DNA of 39,587 bases from Candidatus Moraniibacteriota bacterium (lineage in GTDB: Bacteria; Patescibacteriota; Minisyncoccia; Moranbacterales; GCA-2747515), in contig PDPP01000004.1 in assembly GCA_002747515.1 (NCBI GenBank), forward strand, positions 1 through 39,587. Direction: 5' to 3'. How positions within the stretch are numbered: position 1 is the stretch's first letter; every line of letters starts with the position of its first letter. The position numbers were made by a program, and so were the translations under genes. The notes under the pieces are model-generated. The model was not told where the DNA came from. It searched no databases and was given only the letters and a program-made list of their open reading frames with translations. Below are positions 14,788 to 23,633 of the stretch, one piece after another.

Positions 14788-16983
14788 ATGGGCAACAACA
14801 TGGAACAACAAAAGATCTATATTGATATTGAGGAGGAAATTACAACTGTCATAGAACAATTACGTCATGCGCGTATGAGTAATGTTGTTTTGGTTGTGCC
14901 ACAACATGCAGTACTTTTGCAAAGTGTTGTAAATTTGAAGTTACTTGCACAAGAGGCACAGAAGTTGCAAAAGAATATTGCCATTATGACGAAAGATGTG
15001 GATGGAGCTGCTTTTGCAGAAAGAGCTGGCATATTAACACAACCATATGTTGCAGAAGAAGAATTGCATCAGTCAGTAAAACAAGAAGTGTCAGAGAATG
15101 TTACTGTACAGTCGCAAAAACAAATGCGATTACACCAGTCACAATATCCACATTCACAGAACATGCAACAACGACGATCACAACAAAAAATGCAACAACG
15201 ACCACAGAAACGAATGCAGCAACAAATGCAACAACAGCCATTGCACCAAAAGACACGACAATCACCACAGTCACAGATTTATTCGTATACACAACAATCA
15301 CAACAACAATCACAGAATCATATACGACCACAAATGCAAGATTCACGAATGATTAAGGCAGAAATGCGCAATGATAGTCAGAATATGACATATGGTAATT
15401 CATCACAAAAAGAAGTGTTGGTTGGAAGTTCTATGCAAACAGGAAATGTGGGAAATGATATCAATAGGTCAATATCGCATAAGAATATGGAACAAAGAAA
15501 TGTGCAAGAGAATGTGGTCGTTCCTCAACCAAGAGAAGACATTCAAGAAGATCGTGCTTTGGCGCAATATGAACAGTCTTTGGAAGATATGTATACACAG
15601 AGCATGCAACAACAGTCATACCAACCAAAACAAAGGCAGGTTGGCACGACAATGCATCCTACACAACAAAAAGATAGTTTTACACAACATGCTGAACATG
15701 TTTCAGCAGTGCAACATCACGTACCATCATCGCGTGCACTAAAAAAGAGTAGAAAAGTTAATAAAATTAAGCAAAAAAGAAAAAAAGAGTCGCAAGTTTC
15801 AGGAAGTGTGCACTTTGTGATAAAAGGATTTGTTTACGCTGGCATTATGCTTGTTATACTTATTTTTTGCGTGCTTGTCTTACCAAAAACGCTTATTAGT
15901 GTGACACCAAAGGATATGCATATTGATGAAAATATGGAGATGACAGTGCGGACAGATCAAAGTGTGTATGATGAGGATCGTCGATTGATTCCTGCACGAT
16001 TTGTGGAAAGAGATGTAACATTTACTAAAACATTTGCTTCATCAGGAAGCGGAGATGTAAAAGCGCAGAAAGCTCAAGGTACAATCATGATATATAATGA
16101 ATATAATGAAAAACCACAAATATTAGTTGCAACGACGCGATTTCTTGCAGAAGATGGTACGTTGTTTCGTCTAGTAAAAAATGCTACGGTTCCTGGCATG
16201 AAAAATGGTGAACCTGGAAAGGTTGAGGCGCTTGTTGTTGCAGATGAAGAGGGTGTAGCAGGAAATATTGGTCCATCACGATTTAGTATTCCAGGATTTG
16301 ACAGCAGTCCCAAAAAAGGGAAATTTTATGGAGTCAGTGAAAAATCAATGAATGGAGGTGGTGCAGGAGGTAATGGTGTAGCAGTGGTAACACAGGAAGA
16401 TATTGATAGGGCAGAAAAGGAGATGAATAGCGAGGTTAATACATATATACAAGAACAAATAGAAGCAGTATTGCGTCCAAATAGTGAAATTTTGCTTGAA
16501 AAGGCGATAAAAAAGGAAATTGTACGTTCAGAAGCAAGTGTTACTTCTGGAACGATGGGAGAGGAATTTATGTATGAGATTGTAGCACATGTAAAGGCCA
16601 TTGTTTTTGCGCAAGGAGATATTTTGGCAGTGATACAGTCTGGTGTGGATGAGGAGATGGAGCAGTATGATGTTGAACAGATGGAATTAACATTATCTTT
16701 TGATATGATAGAAATTGATTTTGATAATGAACAAATGAAAATAAAGGTTCGTGGTGTAGCTGATATCGTTACTATAGTTGATTTAAAATCTTTTAAAGAG
16801 GATATTATTGGGAAAAAACATGATGAGTTGCTTGAAATTATAGAGGAAGAGTATAATGATAAAATTGAAAAGATTACTATTGAGAGTGTTGTTCCGGGGT
16901 TTCCAGCATTCATCGCCAATAGAATTTCACGATTGGGAAGTATGACGGATGTGCGTATTGTTGAAGAAGCTATAAAGAAGTAA
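14788..16983 (+). CDS. Q-rich single-pass membrane protein with baseplate-J-like external domain
   Basis: This 731-aa protein has four parts. The N-terminus (1-95) is a small alpha/beta domain containing VVLVVPQHAVLLQS and AIMTKDVDGAAFAERAGI. Residues about 105-320 are extremely rich in Gln with Met, His and Ser, and probably disordered. A basic stretch (about 320-338) then leads into one membrane helix (about 341-367). The external part (about 370-731) includes a stretch (about 430-560) like the phage baseplate J/gp47 fold in Patescibacteria proteins, around YNEYNEKPQILVATTRF. Topology by the positive-inside rule puts the Q-rich part in the cytoplasm. It pairs with the FtsA/PilM-like gene 11 nt upstream. 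Function is unknown; the pair suggests an envelope-spanning assembly. Confidence 0.75.
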   Translation: MGNNMEQQKIYIDIEEEITTVIEQLRHARMSNVVLVVPQHAVLLQSVVNLKLLAQEAQKLQKNIAIMTKDVDGAAFAERAGILTQPYVAEEELHQSVKQEVSENVTVQSQKQMRLHQSQYPHSQNMQQRRSQQKMQQRPQKRMQQQMQQQPLHQKTRQSPQSQIYSYTQQSQQQSQNHIRPQMQDSRMIKAEMRNDSQNMTYGNSSQKEVLVGSSMQTGNVGNDINRSISHKNMEQRNVQENVVVPQPREDIQEDRALAQYEQSLEDMYTQSMQQQSYQPKQRQVGTTMHPTQQKDSFTQHAEHVSAVQHHVPSSRALKKSRKVNKIKQKRKKESQVSGSVHFVIKGFVYAGIMLVILIFCVLVLPKTLISVTPKDMHIDENMEMTVRTDQSVYDEDRRLIPARFVERDVTFTKTFASSGSGDVKAQKAQGTIMIYNEYNEKPQILVATTRFLAEDGTLFRLVKNATVPGMKNGEPGKVEALVVADEEGVAGNIGPSRFSIPGFDSSPKKGKFYGVSEKSMNGGGAGGNGVAVVTQEDIDRAEKEMNSEVNTYIQEQIEAVLRPNSEILLEKAIKKEIVRSEASVTSGTMGEEFMYEIVAHVKAIVFAQGDILAVIQSGVDEEMEQYDVEQMELTLSFDMIEIDFDNEQMKIKVRGVADIVTIVDLKSFKEDIIGKKHDELLEIIEEEYNDKIEKITIESVVPGFPAFIANRISRLGSMTDVRIVEEAIKK

Positions 16984-17078
16984 GGTATGATGAAATAAAT
17001 TCATAAAAACTTTTTGCTAATGGAAAATTTTTCTTTTTCAGTATTTTTAAAATAATTTGGGAATAAATAAAAAAAACA

Positions 17079-18272
17079 ATGGCAAAACGTATGTACACAG
17101 AATATGCACGTGATAGGGCAATTCAATTACTCTCTTTTTTAGGATTTACTTTTGGTATTACGGTTGCACTGCTGGCATACGTTATTTCTTCATATTTTCA
17201 AAAAGTTATTGAATCAGATAATGTGAGTGGATTTTACATTGGTATTTTTTTTGTTATTTTAGTTTCTCTTTTTAAATTGAATCGAATCATCGAGCGAATT
17301 GGTCGTGCAAAAACATTAATGATCTTACTTGTTGTCCAGATTGGCGTTCTTTTTGCTTTGCAATTTTTTGAGATTTCGTGGTTTGGCGCTTTTTTATTGA
17401 TGATATATTATGTGCTCTATGGGATTATTTGGGTAGTTTTTGATGTTATATTGGAAGCATATTCAGAAGATAGTAAGACGGGGCGTGTGCGTGGAGCATA
17501 TCTCTCTGTTTTAAATTTGGGGTTTTTGATTGGTCCAATAATTTCAACATCTTTGTTGGACATATATGGATTTCATATAATATTTACGATTACAACAATT
17601 CTTTATGTTTTTATATTTCTTGCAGTTTTTGTTGCACTAAATGATATTCGTGGACATGTTGTAAAGAAAAATCTCTCGTCGAGAAAAGTTTTTGATCAAT
17701 TTCGTACAAATCAGAATCTCATCTTTGTGTATGGTGCGTCATTTGCGTTACGGTTTTTTTATGCAACAATGGTGATTTATATGCCATTATATTTGCGATC
17801 AATTGATGTGTCATGGTCTGAGATTGGTATTATGTTTTCGATTATGCTTATACCATTTAGTATCATTCAGTATCCAGCTGGTGTACTTGCAGATAAAAAA
17901 TACGGAGAAAAAGAAATGCTTTTTATTGGGTTTATAATTATGGCAGGATCCCTTATTGTCATGTATTTTTTAAATGAACCTGATTTTGTTTTGTGGACAG
18001 TGGTTTTATTTGTTTCTCGTATTGGCGCTGCATTAGTGGAGGCGATGCTAGATTCGTATTTTTATAAGCAAATTAATGAAAATGATATTGCAATTATCAA
18101 TTTCTTTCGTACAACACGTGCAGTAGCATATATTTTGAGTTCACTTTTTATCGGCGCACTCTTGATGATTGTTAGTGATCTTCATATCGTTTTTATTGCT
18201 TCATGTATTATGATTATTTTTGGTATAATTGTCATTATTCCAATGGAAGATACTGTGCCAGATGAAAAATGA
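17079..18272 (+). CDS. Major facilitator superfamily transporter
   Basis: This 397-aa protein has about twelve hydrophobic segments arranged as two six-helix halves, with a charged central loop around residues 190-215 (RGHVVKKNLSSRKVFDQF). The loop after helix 2 (NRIIERIGRAKTLMIL) and its repeat in the second half (GVLADKKYGEKEMLFIG) resemble MFS motif A. The substrate cannot be deduced; such CPR transporters are usually labelled as drug or sugar permeases without evidence. It is separated from the previous gene by 95 nt, with no terminator seen, and stops 55 nt before the secreted protein gene at 18328. No Shine-Dalgarno is visible. Confidence 0.85.
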   Translation: MAKRMYTEYARDRAIQLLSFLGFTFGITVALLAYVISSYFQKVIESDNVSGFYIGIFFVILVSLFKLNRIIERIGRAKTLMILLVVQIGVLFALQFFEISWFGAFLLMIYYVLYGIIWVVFDVILEAYSEDSKTGRVRGAYLSVLNLGFLIGPIISTSLLDIYGFHIIFTITTILYVFIFLAVFVALNDIRGHVVKKNLSSRKVFDQFRTNQNLIFVYGASFALRFFYATMVIYMPLYLRSIDVSWSEIGIMFSIMLIPFSIIQYPAGVLADKKYGEKEMLFIGFIIMAGSLIVMYFLNEPDFVLWTVVLFVSRIGAALVEAMLDSYFYKQINENDIAIINFFRTTRAVAYILSSLFIGALLMIVSDLHIVFIASCIMIIFGIIVIIPMEDTVPDEK

Positions 18273-18302
18273 AGATATTTAATAGGTATTTATTTTTTGT
18301 TA

Positions 18303-18311
18303 TGGTATAAT
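18303..18311 (+). promoter_or_regulatory. Extended -10 promoter before the secreted protein gene
   Basis: TGGTATAAT (TATAAT 18306-18311) lies 16 nt before the ATG at 18328, so the leader would be about 10 nt. An out-of-frame ATG at 18320 opens a 12-codon overlapping reading frame ending at 18358; whether it is translated is unknown. Confidence 0.55.
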
Positions 18312-18327
18312 TACCGCAAATGAGTTT

Positions 18328-19044
18328 ATGGAGAAAAAAAATAATAAAAAAATTATGAAAAGAAATATTTTATTGAGTATCTTTTGTGGTGCTATTTTGG
18401 TGCCTGTGTGTGCGCTTGCAATGACAGATAATACATATAATATTACAATTGACAATGTTGGATTTGCTGGAGGTGAACCAATTGATGATGGAACATATCA
18501 GCTCATGGATACGATTGGTGAACCAATTGTTGGCGTTGGTTCTTCTGCGAATTTTTCAACACAAGCAGGTTTTTGGTTTATGTTAAATACTACACTGAGT
18601 CTCGTATTAGATTCAGCTACTGAGGATCTTGGTACGGTTGTGCCAGGTGTACCAAATACTGGCTCTACAATAGTAACAGTGACTACTGATGCGCCTGGTG
18701 GATATGATTTACTTATCTCACAAAATCACGACATGCTCCATACAGGAGATAGTTCAACGACAATTGCTGCATATGCTGGCACAATTGCTTCTCCGACGAC
18801 ATGGACTAATACTGGTCTTGGATTTACTATTACAGATGGTACGAGCGTTGATGCAAAATGGGGCACGAATCCAAATTTCAATTATGCTGGAATTCCTGGA
18901 GTTGATACAATTTTTCATGAAAAGGTTGGATATACAAGTGGTGGAGATGATACAACCATTGGTTATCAAATTGATGTACCACCTTCACAAAAAACTGGTA
19001 CATATACAAATACTGTAACGTATACAGCCGTATCGAAGTTGTAA
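18328..19044 (+). CDS. Secreted beta-rich surface protein, paralogue of the protein ending at 96
   Basis: This 238-aa exported protein has a signal peptide (about 1-31: a lysine-rich start, a hydrophobic core ILLSIFCGAILVPVCALA, then probable cleavage). The first half resembles the many bacterial modules with a TIGEPIVG...GSSANFSTQAGFWF ending. The second half (about 90-238) starts LSLVLDSATEDLGTVVPG and contains VTTDAPGGYDLLIS; it looks like a beta sandwich. Its last 25 residues match the partial protein at 1-96. The pattern of an LG-TV-PG strand followed by a GYDL strand is reminiscent of WxL domains, but no W-x-L motif is present. A membrane-anchored DUF916-like protein follows 404 nt downstream. 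No sortase motif or C-terminal anchor is present. Confidence 0.8.
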   Translation: MEKKNNKKIMKRNILLSIFCGAILVPVCALAMTDNTYNITIDNVGFAGGEPIDDGTYQLMDTIGEPIVGVGSSANFSTQAGFWFMLNTTLSLVLDSATEDLGTVVPGVPNTGSTIVTVTTDAPGGYDLLISQNHDMLHTGDSSTTIAAYAGTIASPTTWTNTGLGFTITDGTSVDAKWGTNPNFNYAGIPGVDTIFHEKVGYTSGGDDTTIGYQIDVPPSQKTGTYTNTVTYTAVSKL

Positions 19045-19447
19045 CTGGGAGAATGATACAAATAGATTAATCCTGATAGGATTGTAGCAAAAATTTATTT
19101 GTTGCATGGTGCTTTTTTGTAAACATTGTTTCTTGTGTAAATGATTATAGCTGGAGCAAGGTCTTTTTTGAGAGTTAAAAAAGCATAGTGTTAAATTTCT
19201 TGTGGTTGTATATGGATTTTAAAAAATAATTATGATTTTGAATTTAGAAATTTTATATTCAGGTAGAATATGAATTTTTATTGAAAAAATTCTTTCTAAA
19301 ACAATGAGATTATGGTATGTATAATATAAATTTAGAGGTGAGTTCAGAAAATAAAACAACATCTTTAAAAGGAAAATTATTTTTAAAGAAATAAAAATTG
19401 TAAGAAGTAATTAAATGGAAGGAATTAATTAGTTTTTTTCAATATAT
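19045..19447. other. 403-bp AT-rich gap with no confident gene
   Basis: It contains a small hairpin just after the upstream stop (AATCCT-GAT-AGGATT, in 19068-19083) without a clear T-run, a TATAAT at 19320-19325 with no good -35, and a 25-codon open frame (19317-19394, beginning MYNINLEVSSENKTT). The short frame has protein-like composition but nothing else supports it. An A/T-only inverted repeat plus T-run near 19408-19438 sits just before the next gene. I see no tRNA, mobile element or longer coding sequence. Confidence 0.5.
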
Positions 19448-20449
19448 ATGAGAAAAAAAATAATCGTGCAAATAAATTTTTGTATATTTTTATTTTGTGT
19501 CATATTGATTCCGCAAGGTGTTTTTGCGGAGAAAATTGGCATTTCGGTAGATCAAACGAGCATTGCTTTTGATGCAAATATTGATGAGGCACAGGAATTT
19601 GTTATAAAAGTGACAAATTCTTCTGAAAAAGTGCAGGAAATCAATATTGGAGTAATGGATTATGTAATCAAAGATGATAATGAGTTAGAGTTTAAACAGG
19701 AATTTGATGAAAATACTGGTCTCAGAAATTGGATTTCTTCAGAAAAAGAAAATATTACATTAGAACCAAATCAAGCAGAAGAAATCACTTTTGTTTTTGT
19801 AGCACCGGATTCAGCGCCAGTAGGCAGTCATCATGGAGTTGTATATTTTCGTTCCAATCTAGACAATAGAGGTGATATAACAGTTCAGGGACAAATTGCA
19901 GTACATATTCTTGTAAACGTGAAAGGGGAGACGTATGCGAGTGGTCGAGTGAATTCTTTTGATATTCCGTTTTTTGTTGTAAAAAATATTGATTATGTAA
20001 CTGAATTTGAAAATATGGGCAACATTCATTATGTGCCATATGGTGAAGTGGTTGTACGAAACATTTTTACAAAGAAAGAAGAAACATATAAATATGATAA
20101 GCATTTTGTATTTCCTGGTAAAAAATTTACATTTGCTATTATGGGGAAAAAAATTCCTTCGATTTTTAGCTTGTTTCGTGTGCAGGTAAATTTTGTAGAT
20201 GGTGAAGGCGTGGTTCGGTCACGTAATGACTATATGATGGGATATCTTTTTCCAATAGTTATTTGTGTGGTAATTGCAGTATTATTTTTAATTATTCGTT
20301 GGTCGCTTAAAAAGAGGGGAGATATAAAATATAAGCGTATGGATAATCAACAGAAAAAGCGTGTACAAAATAGTCTACAAAAGATTTCAGATGAACAGAA
20401 AAAACGTGAAGCGAAAAAGAAAAAAGAAATAAAAAATAATTTTGGATAA
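19448..20449 (+). CDS. DUF916/DUF3324-like membrane-anchored cell-surface protein
   Basis: This 333-aa protein has a signal peptide (about 1-27), two extracellular beta-sandwich domains, one membrane helix (about 264-287) and a very lysine-rich cytoplasmic tail. The first domain (about 28-140; GISVDQTSIAFDANIDEAQE, later LEPNQAEEITFVFVAPDSAP and GSHHGVVYF) fits the DUF916 immunoglobulin-like domain of WxL-interacting proteins. The second (about 150-255) has the position of DUF3324, with FENMGNIHYVPYGEV. In Firmicutes such proteins bind WxL proteins and peptidoglycan. It lies downstream of a secreted beta protein, which may be its ligand. It converges with the minus-strand gene ending at 20514. 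Confidence 0.75.
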   Translation: MRKKIIVQINFCIFLFCVILIPQGVFAEKIGISVDQTSIAFDANIDEAQEFVIKVTNSSEKVQEINIGVMDYVIKDDNELEFKQEFDENTGLRNWISSEKENITLEPNQAEEITFVFVAPDSAPVGSHHGVVYFRSNLDNRGDITVQGQIAVHILVNVKGETYASGRVNSFDIPFFVVKNIDYVTEFENMGNIHYVPYGEVVVRNIFTKKEETYKYDKHFVFPGKKFTFAIMGKKIPSIFSLFRVQVNFVDGEGVVRSRNDYMMGYLFPIVICVVIAVLFLIIRWSLKKRGDIKYKRMDNQQKKRVQNSLQKISDEQKKREAKKKKEIKNNFG

Positions 20450-20513
20450 TAAGTTATTATTCAAAAATTACAAAAATAGGTGTGATATTTCTTTTTCTAA
20501 TTTCTGTCTTTGT

Positions 20514-22865
20514 TTATTTTTTTAGTGAGATTTTGAAAATTTCTTTTGTGGTTGTGATGTACGCTTCGTTATTTTTTTCACTTACAGAAAAATTTGTAGC
20601 TGATGCAAATATGTTATGTGCATATTGATCCACAATATTACCTTTACTTTTTTTGACTTTGTACAGCATTTTAGCATCTTTGTCGATAATCCAAATGTAC
20701 TTCATTTCTTCTGCTGTATAACTAAGTGATACATTTTTAATTGCATCATCTTTTGAATAGCGATTTTTTTTACCTTCTGAAAGCTTTATGATGTCATTGT
20801 TATGTGTTATGAAAATTTCATCATTGATGGAAAAGGATGTTGCGCCAGAGAGATTTATATCTTTTTTAAGCCATTTTTTTCCTTCGTCAAACCCACCCTC
20901 GATACGTGTATGACGCATGATTTTTTTATCATCTAGTATATAGAGATATGTCATGAATGTACTTAGAAGGTTTATTTTTGTGTAATCAATTTCTGGGAAG
21001 TTTGGTTGCTCGGAATATTTTTTTGCAACAGGACTAAAGGAATAAAGTTTATTTTTGTCCGTGATGAAAAAAATCATATTCAGATCATCCATTGCTGCTG
21101 CATGGACAATTTTCCCAGCGTTATTTGGTACAGGAAATGATTCTTGATCATTTTCAAAGATGTGAATAGCATTTTTTTCGATGCCGATTGGGGTGTCTTT
21201 AAGGACAAATGTATATAGCGCTTCACTTGTTTTATGAAGAGTGATAGGATCTGATGGGATTTCTTTTATGTCTTGTTTTTTTGATTCTGGTTGTAGCACT
21301 GGTTCAGTGAGTTCTGTTTCCTCCATGTGTACTTCAGCGGTATCAGTCTTTTTTTTGTTAGAAAATAGTGCAAATACAAATGGAATGATTATAATGCATG
21401 CAATTATAGCTAATGCAAAAAGTTTGGTATTTTTTTCCATGGAATTCCAGGTATCTTTAATTTTGCTAATATGTGGAAGGAAATTTCTTTTTTTCGTTTT
21501 TTCAGAGGAAAGTTCTTGAGAATACGAAAATGAATAGCGTAATTCTTCATTTTCTGTTTCTTCTTCAATGTCTTTCTCTGGTTTTCTATTTTTTGCTTTT
21601 TCTTTGACTGTTGTAATTAAATTTACACTATGGATATAAGTTTTTTTTATGAGATTTTTCAATATATCATAAATGTGATAAATTTGTTTTTTGATTTGTG
21701 TAGCAATTTCTTGTTTTTTTGCTTGTTGTCTAATATTTTTTTGTTTTAGAACATTCTCTTCAGAAGCATTTTTTTCTGTTTCTATCTTGTCAAGAACGTC
21801 TTCTGTTTCTATTTTATTTTTCTTAATGGAAGAGATTTTCTTTGAAATAGAGCGTATTTGTTTTTGAGAGAATTCTTTGAAATTTTCTTTTATGTCTACA
21901 TATTTCTCAAAAAGTTCCTCAAAAAATGTAGGACTCTTTGGTAGCTCTTCGTCACCTTGGATATGAATGTGTCCTGTGCGTGGATCTATGTATTCTTTTG
22001 GTGTTTCTTCGGTAAATTTATCGATATCAATTTCTTCTTCAATAGTGATATTATGCTTCTGTTCATCTTTTTCTTCTATAGAATTAAATGCATTTGCACC
22101 AAAAAAGTTTTCAGGAACTTCTTTTTTTTCTGGAATTTCTGGGATAATGGTAGGAGTATCTGAATTTGTAATATCGATAATTAGTGCAGAAGCGATTGCA
22201 CATTCGTTTGTGAGAGCTGTTTCGATAAATTGTATAAAACTCTTTTCTCCCATGCGGATTGCATTTTTTTGTAATTCTTCAAAGGAGATGAGATCGAGAA
22301 GCTCGTGTGATGTAATAATAATTTTGTCATGCGCACAGATATCACCACTGGAAATATCAACAAATGTTTTTAGTGGATAATTTATAGCATCTTCCGATGC
22401 AAGACCTTCGCTTATATCGATGAGTGTATCATTTCGTAAAAGGAGGATGTGAGCATCGCCTGCAACACTAAAATGAATGGAATTTTCATTGACCACACAA
22501 ACTGCACCTTCTACAGTGCCCATCCATGACACATTACCAATATTGGCGATTTCCTCAAGTGCACGATTGACACGGTGAAGTGCTGACTCAAATTTTTCTT
22601 CGACGGGTTTTTCTGTTGGGAGAAAGTATTGTTTTTTTACTTCTGATGCGAGGAAATTTACGATATTTTCTGAACTTGGAGATTCATCGCGTACGATAAA
22701 AAAACCGAGTATTGTTCCGAGAGCTTTTTGGGTAAAATTAATACTTGTATGCTCGAATTGTTCGATAAATGGACGTTTACGTGAATTTTGCACAACAAAA
22801 ACACTTGCCACATCAGTGTTAAGTAACGTGTTATTTGTTGTATTGTTTTTATTTTTATGATTCAT
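20514..22865 (-). CDS. PP2C-like domain / single TM / propeller-like protein
   Basis: This 783-aa protein has three parts. Residues about 15-235 resemble a PP2C-type phosphatase: WMGTVEGAVCVV and FSVAGDAHILLLRNDTLIDIS match the strands around the second metal-binding Asp. The usual first DG-x-GG metal site is replaced by GTILGFFIVRDES, so activity is doubtful. Residues about 240-470 are highly charged and Lys/Glu-rich. A membrane helix lies about 475-498 (ALAIIACIIIIPFVFALF). The external part (about 560-783) shows short repeats ending in aromatic and hydrophobic strands (IFFITDKNKLYSFS, YLYILDDKKIMRHT, YIWIIDKDAKMLYKV), consistent with a beta-propeller. It could pass an outside signal to an inside pseudo-phosphatase, but this is inference. 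Confidence 0.7.
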   Translation of the reverse strand: MNHKNKNNTTNNTLLNTDVASVFVVQNSRKRPFIEQFEHTSINFTQKALGTILGFFIVRDESPSSENIVNFLASEVKKQYFLPTEKPVEEKFESALHRVNRALEEIANIGNVSWMGTVEGAVCVVNENSIHFSVAGDAHILLLRNDTLIDISEGLASEDAINYPLKTFVDISSGDICAHDKIIITSHELLDLISFEELQKNAIRMGEKSFIQFIETALTNECAIASALIIDITNSDTPTIIPEIPEKKEVPENFFGANAFNSIEEKDEQKHNITIEEEIDIDKFTEETPKEYIDPRTGHIHIQGDEELPKSPTFFEELFEKYVDIKENFKEFSQKQIRSISKKISSIKKNKIETEDVLDKIETEKNASEENVLKQKNIRQQAKKQEIATQIKKQIYHIYDILKNLIKKTYIHSVNLITTVKEKAKNRKPEKDIEEETENEELRYSFSYSQELSSEKTKKRNFLPHISKIKDTWNSMEKNTKLFALAIIACIIIIPFVFALFSNKKKTDTAEVHMEETELTEPVLQPESKKQDIKEIPSDPITLHKTSEALYTFVLKDTPIGIEKNAIHIFENDQESFPVPNNAGKIVHAAAMDDLNMIFFITDKNKLYSFSPVAKKYSEQPNFPEIDYTKINLLSTFMTYLYILDDKKIMRHTRIEGGFDEGKKWLKKDINLSGATSFSINDEIFITHNNDIIKLSEGKKNRYSKDDAIKNVSLSYTAEEMKYIWIIDKDAKMLYKVKKSKGNIVDQYAHNIFASATNFSVSEKNNEAYITTTKEIFKISLKK

Positions 22866-22883
22866 AAATTGACTTATAACACA

Positions 22884-22912
22884 ATTATACAGATTATTTC
22901 ATTCTATTGCAA
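22884..22912 (-). promoter_or_regulatory. Promoter of the PP2C-like gene
   Basis: On the minus strand, TTGCAA (22907-22912) and a perfect TATAAT (22884-22889) are exactly 17 bp apart. The predicted start near 22877 leaves a leader of about 12 nt before the ATG at 22865. Confidence 0.7.
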
Positions 22913-23010
22913 AGTTCTGTTTTTATATTCTTGAGTTTTATGATGTTTGGTAGTACACTTGGAATATGCATGAGGAAGGGGGTGGATAATTTATTTGATG
23001 ACATGGGCTT

Positions 23011-23613
23011 ATGGCGGAAATTTTAGAACATTTATTTGGGTCAAAATCTCGTTCACGCTTATTACGTTTTTTTGTGCTCAATCCAAGAAAAGAGATTTCT
23101 TTGAAAGATTTGAAAAAGAAAATGAATATTGATGGACGGCGTATTCGTGGTGATATCAACGCACTTCGTAAGATTGATTTTATCATTGAATCATCACGAA
23201 AAAAGGAGAAATGTTATATACTTAATGAAGCTTTTCCATATTATATTGAATTACGCAATTTGTTTATAAAGGCAAATACCCATCCACAATGCAAGGGGTT
23301 AAAACGAATTAATGAGATTGGTCGTATAAAATTGGTCATGATTAGTGGGATCTTTTTGAACTATGACAAATCTCGTTTAGATATTTTGGTTGTATGTGAT
23401 GATATGAGTCGTACAAAATTACTCAAGGCAATTGATGTAATTGAAGCGGAAATTGGCAAGGAAGTGCGATATATGGCGATGACAAGTGAGGAATTGAATT
23501 ATCGATTGGATATGATGGATCGATTTCTTATAGATTTTTTAGGTTCACCAAATGATGTTGTAATCAACAAGGTGCCAAAGCTTCAAAAATTCATTTTCAA
23601 TCTTCAAAAATAA
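23011..23613 (+). CDS. Winged-helix regulator with degenerate nucleotidyltransferase-like domain
   Basis: This 200-aa protein begins with a winged helix (about 1-72: FGSKSRSRLLRFFVLNP, then LKKKMNIDGRRIRGDINALR as the recognition helix). A second alpha/beta domain (about 100-185) has the order of an MNT-type nucleotidyltransferase: GIFLNYDKSRLDILVV occupies the place of GSxARG...DxDLLV, and VRYMAMTSEELNYRL fits the third-strand region. The GS motif is lost (GI) and only one Asp remains, so it is probably not catalytic. Such HTH-NTase fusions are common regulators in CPR genomes. Its gene is divergent from the PP2C-like gene and 20 nt upstream of rmuC, so it may control either. Confidence 0.75.
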   Translation: MAEILEHLFGSKSRSRLLRFFVLNPRKEISLKDLKKKMNIDGRRIRGDINALRKIDFIIESSRKKEKCYILNEAFPYYIELRNLFIKANTHPQCKGLKRINEIGRIKLVMISGIFLNYDKSRLDILVVCDDMSRTKLLKAIDVIEAEIGKEVRYMAMTSEELNYRLDMMDRFLIDFLGSPNDVVINKVPKLQKFIFNLQK

Positions 23614-23633
23614 TTTTTTATCTATATATTAGA

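Noticed and set aside
15100..15400. Short repeated CAACAA/CAGCAA units as a CRISPR or tandem-repeat array
   Set aside because: The units are codons of a Gln-rich protein in a long open frame, irregular in length and without spacer-repeat structure.
19408..19440. A/T-only inverted repeat with T-run before the DUF916-like gene as a terminator
   Set aside because: It is upstream of the gene with nothing clearly transcribed before it, and the stem contains no G-C pair.
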